The position numbers were made by a program, and so were the translations under genes. The notes below the pieces were generated by a model. It ran no database searches. It saw only the letters and a program-made list of their open reading frames with translations, and had not been told where the DNA came from. Positions 25,380 to 37,079 of a DNA stretch of 64,000 nucleotides are shown piece after piece (the first letter of the stretch is position 1; each line of letters begins with the position of its first letter). This DNA comes from Mycobacterium adipatum (GTDB lineage: Bacteria > Actinomycetota > Actinomycetes > Mycobacteriales > Mycobacteriaceae). The stretch is from contig NZ_CP015596.1 in the NCBI RefSeq assembly GCF_001644575.1, positions 5,022,001 through 5,086,000 on the forward strand. The letters are read 5' to 3'.

Positions 25380-25867
25380 CGCCACACCGCGCTGTCCAGA
25401 ATTCCCGCCATCGCGGGTTCGGCGGCCAGCAGCGCGAGCGCCTCGTCGCCGAACGGGTTCACCCCGGGCCCCTTGGCCAGCGAGTGCGCCATCACCACGT
25501 GCAGGCACTTGACCCGGTCGGGCATACCACCGCCGGTGAACGTCGTGCCCAGTGGCTCGATGGCATCGCGTTCGGCGAGGAAGGACTCGTGGGCGCGCAG
25601 GTAGGCCGCGGCCAGATCGGGGTCCTGGGCCAGCCGATCGGTCATCTCCCGCATCAGCCCGGAGGACTCCAGCCGGCTCGCCGCGGCCGTGAGCACCGGG
25701 TGGGTCAGGTAGTACAGCGTCGGGAAGGGAGTGCCGTCGGGCAATCTCGGCGACGTCTTCACCACGGCCGGTTCGCCGTTGGGGCAGCGGTATGCGATCT
25801 CCAGGACGCCGCGCGGCTCACGGCCGAGTTGCTGCGCGACGGCGTCCAGATCGGCCTGGTCAACCAC
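25376..25867 (-). CDS. DUF501 family protein
   Basis: The product is 163 aa, GTG start at 25867 inside the last codons of ftsB (8-base overlap). Conserved family features include YRCPNGEPAVVKTSPRLPDGTPFPTLYYLTHP near the N-terminus and a GGMPDRVKCLHVVMAHSLAKG block with Cys/His near the C-terminus. The function is not established. Its fixed position between ftsB and ppx in actinobacteria suggests a link to cell envelope or phosphate metabolism. Confidence 0.93.
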   Translation of the reverse strand: MVDQADLDAVAQQLGREPRGVLEIAYRCPNGEPAVVKTSPRLPDGTPFPTLYYLTHPVLTAAASRLESSGLMREMTDRLAQDPDLAAAYLRAHESFLAERDAIEPLGTTFTGGGMPDRVKCLHVVMAHSLAKGPGVNPFGDEALALLAAEPAMAGILDSAVWR

Positions 25868-26561
25868 CGGCGGGTGCGGGGCTCGGCGGGGCCTCGCCCG
25901 GTGCGGGCGCCGGCGTGATCACCGGCGAAACCCCATGCGGGGCATCGGCAATCGTGTGCCACAGCGACGTGTACCACGGGTCACTGGATACCACCTCCGG
26001 GGCATCGGGTCCTGTCACCGGCGGGGCGGCCGCACCCGGAGGCAGCTGCACCTGGTACGGAATATCGCCCGGCATCACGAAGCCCAGCCGTTCCCGGGCC
26101 TGGGCCGCGATGAAGACCGGATCGGCCAGCTTGATCTTCTGCTGTTCCAGATCCGCGATCTGCGAACGCAACTGTGCTTCCACGGTTTTCAACTGATTCA
26201 TCTCGGTTCGCTGGGCAAAATAGGTGCGCACCGGGCCGGCGATGGTCAGCGTGAGCACGCACACCACGGCGGCGAGGATCGCCGCTCGCCGCGCCGCCGA
26301 GCCGAAACGCTGATCGGACTGCTGCTCGGAGGATTCGGCAACCGACCTGCGGATCGCCTCGGCGACGGTGTCCGGTCCCGAATCCGGTGCGGCGGCACCG
26401 GTTTCCAGCTCATCCGCCTCCCGAGCCTGACGGCCCTCCCGGCTCTCGATGGCGCGCGGCTCCCGCCGCGACGCCGCGCGCGGACGGCCCGCTCCGCCCG
26501 CCTTGCCCGGCCTGGGGGCAGGGCCGCGGCGGCGCGGATCGGGCCGTTTCGCGTCGGGCAT
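25860..26561 (-). CDS. ftsB: FtsB/DivIC septum formation initiator protein
   Basis: The product is 233 aa. A long basic cytoplasmic N-terminus (about 90 residues, KRPDPRRRGPAPRPGKAGG) precedes one membrane helix (AAILAAVVCVLTLTIAGPV) and a coiled coil (AQRTEMNQLKTVEAQLRSQIADLEQQKIKL). The FtsB-type segment DPVFIAAQARERLGFVMPGDIPYQVQLP and a Pro/Ala-rich tail follow. It is predicted to join FtsL/FtsQ in the division complex. It lies eight bases after enolase and overlaps DUF501, so it is co-transcribed. Confidence 0.9.
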   Translation of the reverse strand: MPDAKRPDPRRRGPAPRPGKAGGAGRPRAASRREPRAIESREGRQAREADELETGAAAPDSGPDTVAEAIRRSVAESSEQQSDQRFGSAARRAAILAAVVCVLTLTIAGPVRTYFAQRTEMNQLKTVEAQLRSQIADLEQQKIKLADPVFIAAQARERLGFVMPGDIPYQVQLPPGAAAPPVTGPDAPEVVSSDPWYTSLWHTIADAPHGVSPVITPAPAPGEAPPSPAPAGG

Positions 26562-26569
26562 GCAGCGTC

Positions 26570-27907
<1,338 letters not shown>

Positions 27908-27945
27908 TCATAAGAGCCTAGAGGTTGCGCCGCGGCGCGGCGTGC

Positions 27946-28761
27946 TCAGCGTGGGTGACGCTCGGCGTAGGCGGTGGCCCAGTCCCGCACGCTGCGCGCG
28001 TACTGGTTGGACAGGTTGTAGGCGCGCAACGCCTCCATCCAGCCCCGCGGGGTGGACAGGTCCTTGCCCCGCCAGCACAGATAGCCCGCCGCCGACAGCG
28101 CGGCATCGTCGAAGTTGTCCGGGCTGATGACGCCGTCGTTGTTGGCGTCCACCCCGTACAACCGCCAGGTTTCCGGGATGAACTGCATGGGGCCCATCGC
28201 CCGGTCCAGGTTCGGGTCCCCGTCCAGCACGCCGTTGTCGGTGTCCAGGATCTGCATGTTGCCCAGGGTGCCGTCCAGCTGGACGCCGCGGATCGGTGGG
28301 CGCACGTCGCCCTTGGGCGCGATGGCCGCGCCCTGATAGGTGCCGTGATGGCTCTCCACCATCCCGATGCCGGCCAGCGTCGTCCAGGCCAGGTTGCACT
28401 TGGGATTGACCACCTGGGCGACCCGCGCCGCATAGGCGTAGGCCTCCAGCGCCTTGGCCGGGATACCGATGGCGGGCGCCAGCTCGGCGGCCCAGTCGCT
28501 GAGCTGGTCGGCGGGCCGCCCGGGCGCGTTGGTGTCGATCTCGGGGACCGGCGCACCACGCGGCGGCGGCACCCCGTCCGGGATCGGACTACCGGTCTGG
28601 AAAGAGCAGCTGGAGGCCAGCAGCAGCAGTGTCGCGGTCAGCACCGCGGCCACCCGCCACCAACGAACCCGTCGGGTCTGCACGTCGGGTGCCGGCGGGG
28701 GATCCTCGACGGTGGCGGGGACGGTCGGCGCCGGGCGCGACACACTCCCTACGTCGGACAA
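27946..28761 (-). CDS. lpqU: LpqU-like lytic murein transglycosylase
   Basis: The product is 271 aa. An N-terminal cytoplasmic stretch and a hydrophobic helix (VAAVLTATLLLLASSCSF) contain a possible lipobox-like LLASSC. The exported domain is of the SLT type: catalytic Glu in GIGMVESHHGTYQGAAI, NMQILDTDNGVLDGD, AMGPMQFIPETWRLYG, and GYLCWRGKDLSTPRGW. It cleaves peptidoglycan glycan strands. The order lpqU-eno-ftsB-DUF501-ppx matches M. tuberculosis. Here its usual neighbour mazG has been moved 3.7 kb away by efeOB and an IS. Confidence 0.9.
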   Translation of the reverse strand: MSDVGSVSRPAPTVPATVEDPPPAPDVQTRRVRWWRVAAVLTATLLLLASSCSFQTGSPIPDGVPPPRGAPVPEIDTNAPGRPADQLSDWAAELAPAIGIPAKALEAYAYAARVAQVVNPKCNLAWTTLAGIGMVESHHGTYQGAAIAPKGDVRPPIRGVQLDGTLGNMQILDTDNGVLDGDPNLDRAMGPMQFIPETWRLYGVDANNDGVISPDNFDDAALSAAGYLCWRGKDLSTPRGWMEALRAYNLSNQYARSVRDWATAYAERHPR

Positions 28762-28864
28762 GGCTCTCCCTCAAACCACCGGTGACTGGGGCCGATATCC
28801 CCCGATCAAGAGTAACGGTGGCGCCGACCGACAACCCTGAACACGCGATTCGCGTCCGATAACC

Positions 28865-28883
28865 GAGGTATGCCTATCCAATC
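28865..28883 (+). promoter_or_regulatory. candidate iron (IdeR) box upstream of efeO
   Basis: The 19-mer beginning CGAGGTATGCC and ending CTATCCAAT agrees with the IdeR consensus TTAGGTTAGSCTAACCTAA at 13 positions by eye and keeps the AGG...GCC symmetry. It lies 44 bases before the efeO ATG, in the lpqU-efeO divergent gap. Confidence 0.45.
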
Positions 28884-28927
28884 CTTGTCGAACGGGTACT
28901 GTGCTGGCATTCACTAGAGGAGGATCG

Positions 28928-29863
28928 ATGGGACGGCATTTCGCCTGGCAGATACCGGTTGTCGCGACAGCACTCATTCTCAGCGGGTGTTCGAGCAATG
29001 GCGCGGACAGCGGCACGGAGGCTTCGACCTCGAGTGCCGCGTCGGGCGCGTCGGCAACCAGCTCGGCCGCTGCCGCACCCAATCCGCTGACCGAGAAGGC
29101 CGCCGCCGAGTACAAGGCGTACGCCATCGCCCAGATCGACGAGCTGGTCACCGCCGTCAAGGTGTTCACCGATGCCGTGCGGGCCGGTGACCTCAAGGCC
29201 GCCCAGGACGCCTACGCCCCGTCGCGCATGCCGTGGGAGCGCATCGAGCCGCTGGCCGGGCTGGTCGAGGAGATCGACGGCAAGATCGACGCCCGCGTCG
29301 ATGACTTCGCCGGTGTCGACGACCCCGGGTTCACCGGCTGGCACCGTCTGGAGTACCTGCTGTTCGAGAAGAACACCACCGAGGGCGGCGCCCCGTTCGC
29401 CGACCAGCTCGACGCCGACGTCGCCGCGCTCAAGGAGCAGTTCCCCGCGGTCGACGTGAAGCCGGTCGACGTGTCCACCGGTGCCGCCGAACTGATCGAA
29501 GAGGTCTCCGAGGGCAAGATCACCGGCGAAGAGGACCGCTACGCCAAGACCGACCTGTGGGATTTCGACGCCAACCTGCAGGGTGCCCGCGACGCCGTCG
29601 GCAAGCTGAACCCGGCCCTGGTCGAAGCCGACCCGGCACTGCTCGGCAAGATCGAGGCGGGGCTGAACTCGGTGTTCGAGACGCTGCGCCCGCTGCGCCG
29701 CGGTGACGGCTGGGTGCTGTTCTGCACCGAGAACGACCCCTACCCGTCCGCGCGCTGCCCCGAGGTCACCGTGACCCCGGATGTGATCGACACCCTCAAA
29801 TCCGAACTGGCCGGTCTGTCGGAGAACCTCTCGCAGGTCTCGGGAGTACTGAAGCTGCAGTGA
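28928..29863 (+). CDS. efeO: EfeO-type iron-binding lipoprotein (M75 imelysin-like)
   Basis: The product is 311 aa from ATG at 28928 with an AGAGGAGG ribosome binding site. Lipoprotein signal with lipobox LSGC (about residues 18-21), a Ser/Ala linker, then an all-helical M75 domain with the HxxE motif (GWHRLEYLLFE), the paired MPWERIEPLAG region and a WVLFCTEND segment with a second cysteine (RCPEV). It lacks the N-terminal cupredoxin domain of long EfeO forms. It binds iron outside the membrane. Its stop overlaps the efeB start (GTGA). Confidence 0.92.
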   Translation: MGRHFAWQIPVVATALILSGCSSNGADSGTEASTSSAASGASATSSAAAAPNPLTEKAAAEYKAYAIAQIDELVTAVKVFTDAVRAGDLKAAQDAYAPSRMPWERIEPLAGLVEEIDGKIDARVDDFAGVDDPGFTGWHRLEYLLFEKNTTEGGAPFADQLDADVAALKEQFPAVDVKPVDVSTGAAELIEEVSEGKITGEEDRYAKTDLWDFDANLQGARDAVGKLNPALVEADPALLGKIEAGLNSVFETLRPLRRGDGWVLFCTENDPYPSARCPEVTVTPDVIDTLKSELAGLSENLSQVSGVLKLQ

Positions 29864-31134
29864 CGCAACGCTCACCACGCCGTGGGATCTCCCGCCGCGG
29901 ATTCGTCGCGGGCGCGTTGGGCACCGGTGCCGCGGTGGGAGCGGGGGCACTGGCGGGTTGTTCGTCCGACGCGCCCGCCCCCGGGAGTTCCCGCACGCAA
30001 CGGTTCATCGATTTCGAGGGCCCACACCAGGCCGGGATCACCGCGTTACCCATTCCCGAGCAGGGACTCATCGCGTCGTTCAACGTGCACGCCCGCGACC
30101 GTGCCGAGCTGGCGTCCACGCTGCGGGAGCTGACCGACGAGATCCGCGGGCTGATGGCCGGAAAGCCACCGGAGACAAGGGATCCCGCCTATCCCCCGGT
30201 CGACTCCGGAATCCTCGGCGAGAAGCCGCCGGCGGACAACCTGTCGATCGTCGTCGGTGTCGGAGCCTCGTTGTTCGACGATCGCTTCGGGCTGGCCGAC
30301 CGCAAACCCCGCGAGCTGGTCACCATGCCGTTTTTGGCCAATGACCGGCTCGATCCCAAGCTCTCGCACGGCGACATCTCGGTGATCTTCGAGTCCGGCC
30401 ACAACGACACCATGCAGTTCGCGTTGCGGCAGTTGATGCGGCGCACCCGCAGCGATCTGGTGTTGCGTTGGATGGTCGACGGCTACGCCCGCGGTATCGG
30501 CGCGGGGCGCGCCGCCGTCGCCTCCGACAAGGACGCCGCCACCCCGCGAAACCTGCTGGGGTTCAAGGACGGCACGTCCAACCTGGACGTGGCCGATCCC
30601 GCGGTGATGGACCGCCACGTGTGGGTGGGCGCCGACGACGACGAACCCGAGTGGGCCACCGGCGGGACCTACCAGGCCGTGCGCATCATCCGGAACTTCG
30701 TCGAGTTCTGGGACCGCACCCAGCTCGTCGAGCAGGAGGCTCTGATCGGGCGGGCGAAGGTCAGCGGCGCGCCGCTCGGCATGTCCGGGGAGTTCGACGA
30801 CCCGGATTTCGCCGCCGACCCCGACGGACTCCGGATCAAGCTCAACGCCCACATCCGGCTGGCCAACCCGCGCACCCCGGAGACCGAAAAGAACCTCATC
30901 CTGCGGCGCGGCTTCAACTATTCGCGCGGATTCGACGCAGCCGGCCGCCTCGACCAGGGACTGGCGTTCGTCGCCTACCAGCGCAGCCTGCGCGACGGCT
31001 TCCTCGCGGTGCAGGAGCGGCTCAACGGCGAACCACTGGAGGAGTACATCCTGCCGGTGGGCGGCGGGTTCTTCTTCGTGCTGCCGGGCGTGACCGGGCA
31101 CGACCGGTTCCTCGGCGACGCGCTCGTCGGCTGA
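29860..31134 (+). CDS. efeB: EfeB-type Dyp heme peroxidase, Tat-exported
   Basis: The product is 424 aa, GTG start coupled to efeO. Twin-arginine signal (RRGISRRGFVAGALGTGAAVGAGALAGC; RR followed by GFV) precedes a Dyp-type peroxidase: GFKDGTSNLD motif, the probable proximal heme His in the AHIRLANPR segment, and RRGFNYSRGFD. It works with EfeO in iron acquisition by oxidising ferrous iron or handling heme (family knowledge). No efeU permease gene is adjacent; the IS copy 2 begins 12 bases after its stop. Confidence 0.93.
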   Translation: MTQRSPRRGISRRGFVAGALGTGAAVGAGALAGCSSDAPAPGSSRTQRFIDFEGPHQAGITALPIPEQGLIASFNVHARDRAELASTLRELTDEIRGLMAGKPPETRDPAYPPVDSGILGEKPPADNLSIVVGVGASLFDDRFGLADRKPRELVTMPFLANDRLDPKLSHGDISVIFESGHNDTMQFALRQLMRRTRSDLVLRWMVDGYARGIGAGRAAVASDKDAATPRNLLGFKDGTSNLDVADPAVMDRHVWVGADDDEPEWATGGTYQAVRIIRNFVEFWDRTQLVEQEALIGRAKVSGAPLGMSGEFDDPDFAADPDGLRIKLNAHIRLANPRTPETEKNLILRRGFNYSRGFDAAGRLDQGLAFVAYQRSLRDGFLAVQERLNGEPLEEYILPVGGGFFFVLPGVTGHDRFLGDALVG

Positions 31135-31145
31135 CGTCTTGGCTC

Positions 31146-32482
31146 GCCGAAACAGCATTCCAGACGGCAAAGTTCGAGGCAGATTCATACGGTCACTGCA
31201 ACATCCGGTGGTGTGAGGAGTTGCTGAATGACCAGTGGTCGGCGGTTCGGGTCTGAGGTTCGGCGTGAGTTCTATGACCGGGTCTGTGCCGGTGCGCCGG
31301 TCAAGCACGCCGCGGTGGAATTGGGCGTGTCGTTTCAGGCCGGCTATCAATGGTGGCGCAAAGCTGGCGCGATGCGACTCTCAACGGCAAGGGCAAGTTA
31401 GGGCTGGCCGAACCAGGTGATCTGACCCGAGCCGGCGGGCCGGGCCGGCGACTCAGTTTCACCGAACGCGTGGCGATCATGCGGGGCCTCGACGCGGGAT
31501 TGAGCTATGCCGCGATCGGGGCGCAGCTAGGCCGGGACCGCTCGGTCATCTGGCGCGAGGTCACCCGCCACCGCACCGCCGACGGGGACTACCACGCCCA
31601 ACTGGCCCATGCCCGGGCTGCTCGGGCGGCGCGGCGGCCCAAAGCGTTCAAACTCGCCAATCCTCACCTGTGCGCGGCGGTGGAGGCCTGGATGGACGAC
31701 GGGTGGAGTCCCAAGCTGATCGCCGAGGTGTTGGCCCGCGATCACCCCGGTGACAAGCTGGCACGAGTGAGCCATGAGACCATCTACCGCAGCCTGTATG
31801 TGCAGACTCGTGGCCAACTCCGCGCTGATCTGCACAAATGCTTGTCCACCCGACGCGCGGCGCGCAAACCGCGCGGGCAGGCCGAACGGCGCAGCCGCTT
31901 CGACGACGTGCTGCGCATCAGTCAGCGGCCCGCCGAAGCCGCCGACCGGGCCGTGCCCGGGCATTGGGAGGGTGATCTGATCGTCGGCGCCCGGGGAACC
32001 AGCGCGATCGGCACCCTGGTCGAACGCAGCACCCGGTTCACCATCTTGTTGCACCTGCCCGTCGACCACAGCGCCGCTGCCGTCGCCGCAGCGATGCTCG
32101 CCGCGATGGGCGAGTTGCCCGATCATCTGCGCCGCTCGATCGCCTGGGATCGGGGCAGCGAGATGGCCCACTGGCAAGACATCTCACTGCAGCTGCAAGC
32201 CCCGGTGTATTTCTGCGACCCACACTCCCCGTGGCAGCGCGGCAGCAACGAGAACACCAATCGGCTGCTGCGCCACTGGTTCGAAAAGGGCACCGATCTG
32301 AGCGGCTACACCAAAGCCGACCTGCAAGCCATCGCCGACAAACTCAACACCCGACCACGCCCCACCCTCGACCTCGACACCCCAGCACAACGCATGGCCG
32401 CCCTCATTAGCCAAGCGGCCTAACCGTTGTCATGACCACTTGACTTTGCCCGAGTGCACGCCGTCTGGAATGCTGTTTCGGC
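31146..32482 (+). mobile_element. IS30-family insertion sequence, copy 2 (1337 bp)
   Basis: Its 23-bp terminal inverted repeats (31146-31168, 32460-32482) are perfect. Compared with copy 1 at 18739-20076 I see three differences: G instead of A at 31242, loss of one G at about 31379, and G instead of T at 32463. It lies between convergent efeB and mazG, 11 bases after one stop and 9 bases before the other, in the same orientation as copy 1. No clear target-site duplication. Confidence 0.93.
31228..32423 (+). pseudogene. IS30 family transposase, frameshifted copy
   Basis: Identical to the copy-1 transposase except for a single-base deletion at about 31379 (GACTGCTC became GACTCTC). This shifts the frame after about 52 residues and gives an early stop near 31420. 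The remaining 357 residues, including the whole second HTH and DDE core, are open from 31350. Only an internal start could produce that fragment, so it probably cannot transpose by itself, though its ends are intact. Confidence 0.93.
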
Positions 32483-32491
32483 GGGGTGTGG

Positions 32492-33409
32492 TCAGGCGGG
32501 CCAGTGGCTGCGCCACTCGGCGGGGCTTATCGGCTCCGAAGGGGTCTCCCCGATGGGGTCGCCGCCCCGGGCGGTCTTGACGGCTCGCTCGGCCCGGCGG
32601 ACGGCGTCGATGAACTCCAGGGTGGCTGTGCGCAGGGTGTTCTCGGCGTCGGACTCCACGCCGATCCGCACCTCCCGCAAAGAGTCCGGGATCAGCTCCT
32701 CGGGGATGCCGGCCCCGGCGCAGCGTTCGAGCACCTTCTGCGTCAGCGCCAGCGCGGGCTGACCGGTCGGCACGTCGTCCATGCAGGAATCGCGCACCTT
32801 CTCGCTGCGTTTGCGCTCCTCCCACTGGGCGAGCTGTTCCTCCAGGGACACCGACTGTCCGGCGAGCACTCCGGCGGCGCGATTGCCCAGTTTGCGTACC
32901 AGCGCATCGGCGACATCGTCGATACCGAACGGGTGCGCCGGCGCGTCCTCGGCGATGCGGGCATGAAAAAGCACCTGCAACAACACATCTCCGAGTTCCT
33001 CGCGCAGTTCCTCGGCGTCCCCGCCACGCACCGCGTCGAACAGCTCGTAGGTCTCCTCCAGCAGGTAGCGGCGCAGCGAATCGTGCGTCTGCTCGCTCTC
33101 CCACGGGCCGTCGGTACGCAGCTTGTCCATCACCGCGACGGCATCGACCAACCGCTCACCGGCCTGCGGCGCGGGCGCGGCGATCAGCTGCTCACCGGCG
33201 GCCAGCCGGGATGCCACGGCGGGATGTTCGGGATCCGAGGACAACAGCACCGGGGCGGGATCACCGTCGTATTCCGGGCGCGCCGAGGGCAACGACCACG
33301 GCACCTTGATCGGCATCTCCTCGGTGTACTGCACGTCGCCGACGAGCAGGGCGACGGCCTCCACCGGAACCAGCGAGGGCCGGCGCGGGTCGACCAGAAC
33401 GACCGTCAT
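32492..33409 (-). CDS. mazG: nucleoside triphosphate pyrophosphohydrolase MazG
   Basis: The product is 305 aa from ATG at 33409, overlapping the mfd stop (ATGA). An N-terminal region of about 90 residues precedes the all-alpha MazG catalytic core: [25 protein letters not shown] (EExxE) and [23 protein letters not shown] (ExxD), which bind Mg2+. It hydrolyses NTPs or oxidised nucleotides to monophosphates. The C-terminus is a further helical region. Downstream, the IS element sits nine bases beyond its stop. Confidence 0.94.
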   Translation of the reverse strand: MTVVLVDPRRPSLVPVEAVALLVGDVQYTEEMPIKVPWSLPSARPEYDGDPAPVLLSSDPEHPAVASRLAAGEQLIAAPAPQAGERLVDAVAVMDKLRTDGPWESEQTHDSLRRYLLEETYELFDAVRGGDAEELREELGDVLLQVLFHARIAEDAPAHPFGIDDVADALVRKLGNRAAGVLAGQSVSLEEQLAQWEERKRSEKVRDSCMDDVPTGQPALALTQKVLERCAGAGIPEELIPDSLREVRIGVESDAENTLRTATLEFIDAVRRAERAVKTARGGDPIGETPSEPISPAEWRSHWPA

Positions 33410-36400
33410 TGCGCGCCGCCCATCGCGGTGATGTCCACATCGCCCGCCGGCCGGCCGTCCAGCGCCAGCAGCAGACCCGCAACCGCCTGCAGCAGTTCCA
33501 GATCGCGGATGCGCGGCGCGCCCACCCCGGAACCGGCCCGCGGGATCGGGACCTGCACCGTGGACGTCGTGGCCCGGTACGCCGAACCGGGATAGACCCG
33601 CTTGAGCCGCATCTGCCCGGAATCCAGCAGAGTCAGCGGGGCGACCTTCAGGGTGGCGTCGGACACGGTGGCCACCTCGGTCACCCCGTACTCGCGGCAC
33701 AGCAGCCGCAGCCGGGCCACCGCGATCAGCCGTTGCGCCGGCTCGGGCAGCGGGCCGTACCGGTCGTTGAGCTCCTCGATGACCCGGTCCACCGCGGCAC
33801 CGTCGGCGGCCGCGGCCAGCCTGCGGTAGGCCTCCAGCCGCAGCCGGTCGCTACCGATGTACTCGGGCGGGAAGTGCGCGTCCACCGGTAGATCGATGCG
33901 CACATCCTTGGGTTCCTCGACGGCGCTGACGGTCTTCCCGTCGACGGCGGCCCGGTACGCCTCGACGGCCTCACCCACCAGCCGCACGTAGAGATCGAAC
34001 CCGACACCGGCGACGTGACCGGACTGTTCGGCACCCAGCACGTTGCCGGCACCGCGAATCTCCAAGTCCTTCATGGCAACCGCCATGCCGGCGCCGAGCT
34101 CATTGTTCTGCGCGATGGTGGCCAGCCGGTCGTGCGCGGTCTCGGTCAGCGGCACCTCCGGCGGATACAGGAAGTACGCGTACCCGCGCTCGCGACTGCG
34201 CCCGACCCGGCCCCGCAACTGGTGCAGCTGGGACAGGCCGAAGGTGTCGGCGCGTTCCACGATCAGCGTGTTGGCGTTCGAGATGTCCAGGCCGGTCTCG
34301 ACGATGGTGGTGCAGACCAGGATGTCGTAGTCGCGGTTCCAGAAGCCCTCGACGGTCTTCTCCAGGGTCTCCTCGTTCATCTGACCGTGCGCCACCACCA
34401 CGCGCGCCTCGGGCACCATCGCCTGCACCCGCGCCGCGGCCTGATCGATCGAGCGGACCCGGTTGTGGATGTAGAACGCCTGCCCGTCGCGCAGCAGTTC
34501 ACGGCGCAGCGCCGCGGCCACCTGCTTGTCATCGTGCGGGCCGACGTAGGTGAGCACCGGGAAGCGTTCCTCGGGCGGGGTGAGAATGGTGGACATCTCG
34601 CGGATGCCGGCCAGGCTCATCTCCAGGGTGCGCGGGATCGGGGTGGCGCTCATGGTCAGCACGTCGACATGGGTGCGCAGGCTCTTGATGTGTTCCTTGT
34701 GCTCGACACCGAAGCGCTGTTCCTCGTCGACGATCACCAGGCCGAGGTCCTTCCAGCGCACCGCGGTCTGCAGCAGCCGGTGGGTGCCGATCACGATATC
34801 GACGGACCCGTCGGCCATTCCGTCGAGGGTCGCCTTCGAATCGGCCGGATCGGTGAACCGGGACAGGCCCTTCACGGTGACCGGGAAACCCGCCGTGCGG
34901 GCGGTGAACGTCTGCAGATGCTGATCGGCCAGCAGCGTCGTCGGCACCAGCACCGCCACCTGTTTACCGTCCTGCACCGCCTTGAACGCCGCCCGCACCG
35001 CGATCTCGGTCTTGCCGTAGCCGACGTCACCGCAGATCACCCGGTCCATCGGGACCGGCTTTTCCATATCGGCCTTGACCTCGGTGATCGCGGTCAACTG
35101 ATCCATGGTCTCGGTGAAGCCGAAGGCGTCCTCCATCTCGGCCTGCCACGGGGTGTCCGGGCCGAACGCATGACCGGGGGCCGCCTGACGTTTGGCGTAC
35201 AGCGCGACCAATTCACCGGCGATCTCCCGGACCGCCTTGCGCGCCTTGGTTTTCGTGTTGGTCCAGTCACTGCCGCCGAGACGGCTCAGGGTGGGCGCCT
35301 GGCCCCCGACATAGCGGGACAGCTGGTCAAGGGAGTCCATCGGGACGTAGAGCTTGTCGGTGCCACCACCGCGTTTGGCCGATGCGTATTCCAGTACCAG
35401 GTATTCGCGGCGTGCGCCGCCGATCACCCGTTCGGTCATCTCGACGAATTTGCCGATGCCGTGCTGATCGTGCACCACCAGGTCACCCGCGGTCAGCGCC
35501 AGCGGATCGACGACGTTACGGCGTTTGGCGGCAAGGCGTTTGCCGTCGGTGGCGGCCACTCGGTTACCGGTGAGATCGGTCTCGGTGATGATCACCAGAT
35601 TGGCGCCGGGGATGACGACACCGTCGTGCAGCGGGCCCTTCAGCACGCCCACCGACCCCGCTGCGGGCGCGGCGCCCGGGTCCAGAAGTGTTGCGGGAGT
35701 GTCGGCCTCGGTCAGCTGCTCGACGACGCGCAGCGCGGTGCCGGTGCCCGGGGTGACCACGACGGCGAACCCGCCGGTCGCGACGTGGGCCCGCAGCATC
35801 GCGAAGATCTCCTCGAGCCCATTCTGGCTGCGCGCCGACGGCGCCGGGCGCACATCGAGCTCGATCGCCGACTCGTCGTTGAGCTGGCTGAGCGTCCACC
35901 AGTGCCCGGCCGCCGCCCGCACCTCGTCGAGCTCCCGGAAGCCGGACCCACCCAGGGATTCGATGTCGACCGGGGCCGCCCCGCCGATGGCGGCCACCGA
36001 CCAGGACGCCTCCAGGAATTCCCGGCCGGTGCGAATCAGGTCGGCCGCGCGCGACCGCACCTTCTCCGGATCGCAGACCAGCACCGGGGTGCCCTCGGGC
36101 AGGTGAGTGGTGAGCAGGGTCAGCGCATCGGGTTGTAGCACCGGTAGCAACGCCTCCATCCCGTCGACCGGGATGCCCTCGGCGAGCTTGGCCAGCATGT
36201 CGCCGACCCCGCCGGCCACGGTGTTGTCGGTCTGCGGGCCGGCATCGACGAGTTGCCCGGCGCGTTCCCTGACGGCGTCGCTGAGCAGGATCTCCCGGCA
36301 CGGGACGGCCACCAGATGGTCGATCTCGATCTCGGTGATGGACCGCTGATCGGCGACGGAGAACATCCGCATCTCGGAGACCTCGTCCCCCCAGAACTCC

Positions 36401-37023
36401 ACCCGCACCGGATGTTCGGCGGTCGGCGGGAAGATGTCGAGGATGCCGCCGCGCACCGCGAACTCGCCGCGCTTGGCCACCATGTCCACCCGGGTGTAGG
36501 CCAGCTCGACCAGCCGGGCGATGGTGACGTCGAAATCGGAGTCGGCGCCGACCGTGAGCGTCACCGGCTCGATCTCACCGAGGTCGACCACCATCGGCTG
36601 CAGCAGCGACCGGGTGGTGGTGACCACGACGCGCAACGGCGGGCCCAGATGCTCGTCCTCGGGATGCGCGAGCCGGCGCAGCAGCATCATCCGGGCGCCG
36701 ACGGTCTCCACGCCGGGCGAGAGCCGCTCATGGGGCAGCGTCTCCCAGGACGGGAACAGCGCGACGGCCTCGCCGAAGACGGCCTGCAGTTCGGCGGTCA
36801 GGTCGTCGGCCTCGCGGCCGGTGGCGGTCACCACGAGCAGCGGCCCGGTGCGGGCCAGCGCGGCGGCGGCGAACAGTCGGGCACTGGCCGGGCCCACCAT
36901 CGCCAACGTGTCGGGACGGCCCTGCGCGCGGTCGACCAGATCGGTGAAGGTGGGCGAGCTCAGTGCCAGGTCGACGAGGCCCGCGATCGAATTCTGGACA
37001 TGAGTGTGCCCCGGTGCGGTCAT
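33406..37023 (-). CDS. mfd: transcription-repair coupling factor Mfd
   Basis: The product is 1205 aa from ATG at 37023 ([12 protein letters not shown]), the start style of mycobacterial Mfd; an ATG at 37035 is possible. UvrB-like N-terminal region ([34 protein letters not shown]), RNA-polymerase-interaction domain ([20 protein letters not shown]), then RecG-like helicase: Walker [16 protein letters not shown] box ([15 protein letters not shown]), [12 protein letters not shown] and [16 protein letters not shown]. It displaces stalled RNA polymerase and recruits nucleotide excision repair. Confidence 0.97.
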   Translation of the reverse strand: MTAPGHTHVQNSIAGLVDLALSSPTFTDLVDRAQGRPDTLAMVGPASARLFAAAALARTGPLLVVTATGREADDLTAELQAVFGEAVALFPSWETLPHERLSPGVETVGARMMLLRRLAHPEDEHLGPPLRVVVTTTRSLLQPMVVDLGEIEPVTLTVGADSDFDVTIARLVELAYTRVDMVAKRGEFAVRGGILDIFPPTAEHPVRVEFWGDEVSEMRMFSVADQRSITEIEIDHLVAVPCREILLSDAVRERAGQLVDAGPQTDNTVAGGVGDMLAKLAEGIPVDGMEALLPVLQPDALTLLTTHLPEGTPVLVCDPEKVRSRAADLIRTGREFLEASWSVAAIGGAAPVDIESLGGSGFRELDEVRAAAGHWWTLSQLNDESAIELDVRPAPSARSQNGLEEIFAMLRAHVATGGFAVVVTPGTGTALRVVEQLTEADTPATLLDPGAAPAAGSVGVLKGPLHDGVVIPGANLVIITETDLTGNRVAATDGKRLAAKRRNVVDPLALTAGDLVVHDQHGIGKFVEMTERVIGGARREYLVLEYASAKRGGGTDKLYVPMDSLDQLSRYVGGQAPTLSRLGGSDWTNTKTKARKAVREIAGELVALYAKRQAAPGHAFGPDTPWQAEMEDAFGFTETMDQLTAITEVKADMEKPVPMDRVICGDVGYGKTEIAVRAAFKAVQDGKQVAVLVPTTLLADQHLQTFTARTAGFPVTVKGLSRFTDPADSKATLDGMADGSVDIVIGTHRLLQTAVRWKDLGLVIVDEEQRFGVEHKEHIKSLRTHVDVLTMSATPIPRTLEMSLAGIREMSTILTPPEERFPVLTYVGPHDDKQVAAALRRELLRDGQAFYIHNRVRSIDQAAARVQAMVPEARVVVAHGQMNEETLEKTVEGFWNRDYDILVCTTIVETGLDISNANTLIVERADTFGLSQLHQLRGRVGRSRERGYAYFLYPPEVPLTETAHDRLATIAQNNELGAGMAVAMKDLEIRGAGNVLGAEQSGHVAGVGFDLYVRLVGEAVEAYRAAVDGKTVSAVEEPKDVRIDLPVDAHFPPEYIGSDRLRLEAYRRLAAAADGAAVDRVIEELNDRYGPLPEPAQRLIAVARLRLLCREYGVTEVATVSDATLKVAPLTLLDSGQMRLKRVYPGSAYRATTSTVQVPIPRAGSGVGAPRIRDLELLQAVAGLLLALDGRPAGDVDITAMGGAQ

Positions 37024-37079
37024 GATGGGGTCCATCCTAGGCGGCGCCCGACAGTGACGGAGCTCGCGCCGGGGTGCGG

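Noticed and set aside
34015..36138. A 707-aa plus-strand open frame
   Set aside because: Antisense shadow of mfd, whose helicase motifs are intact on the other strand.
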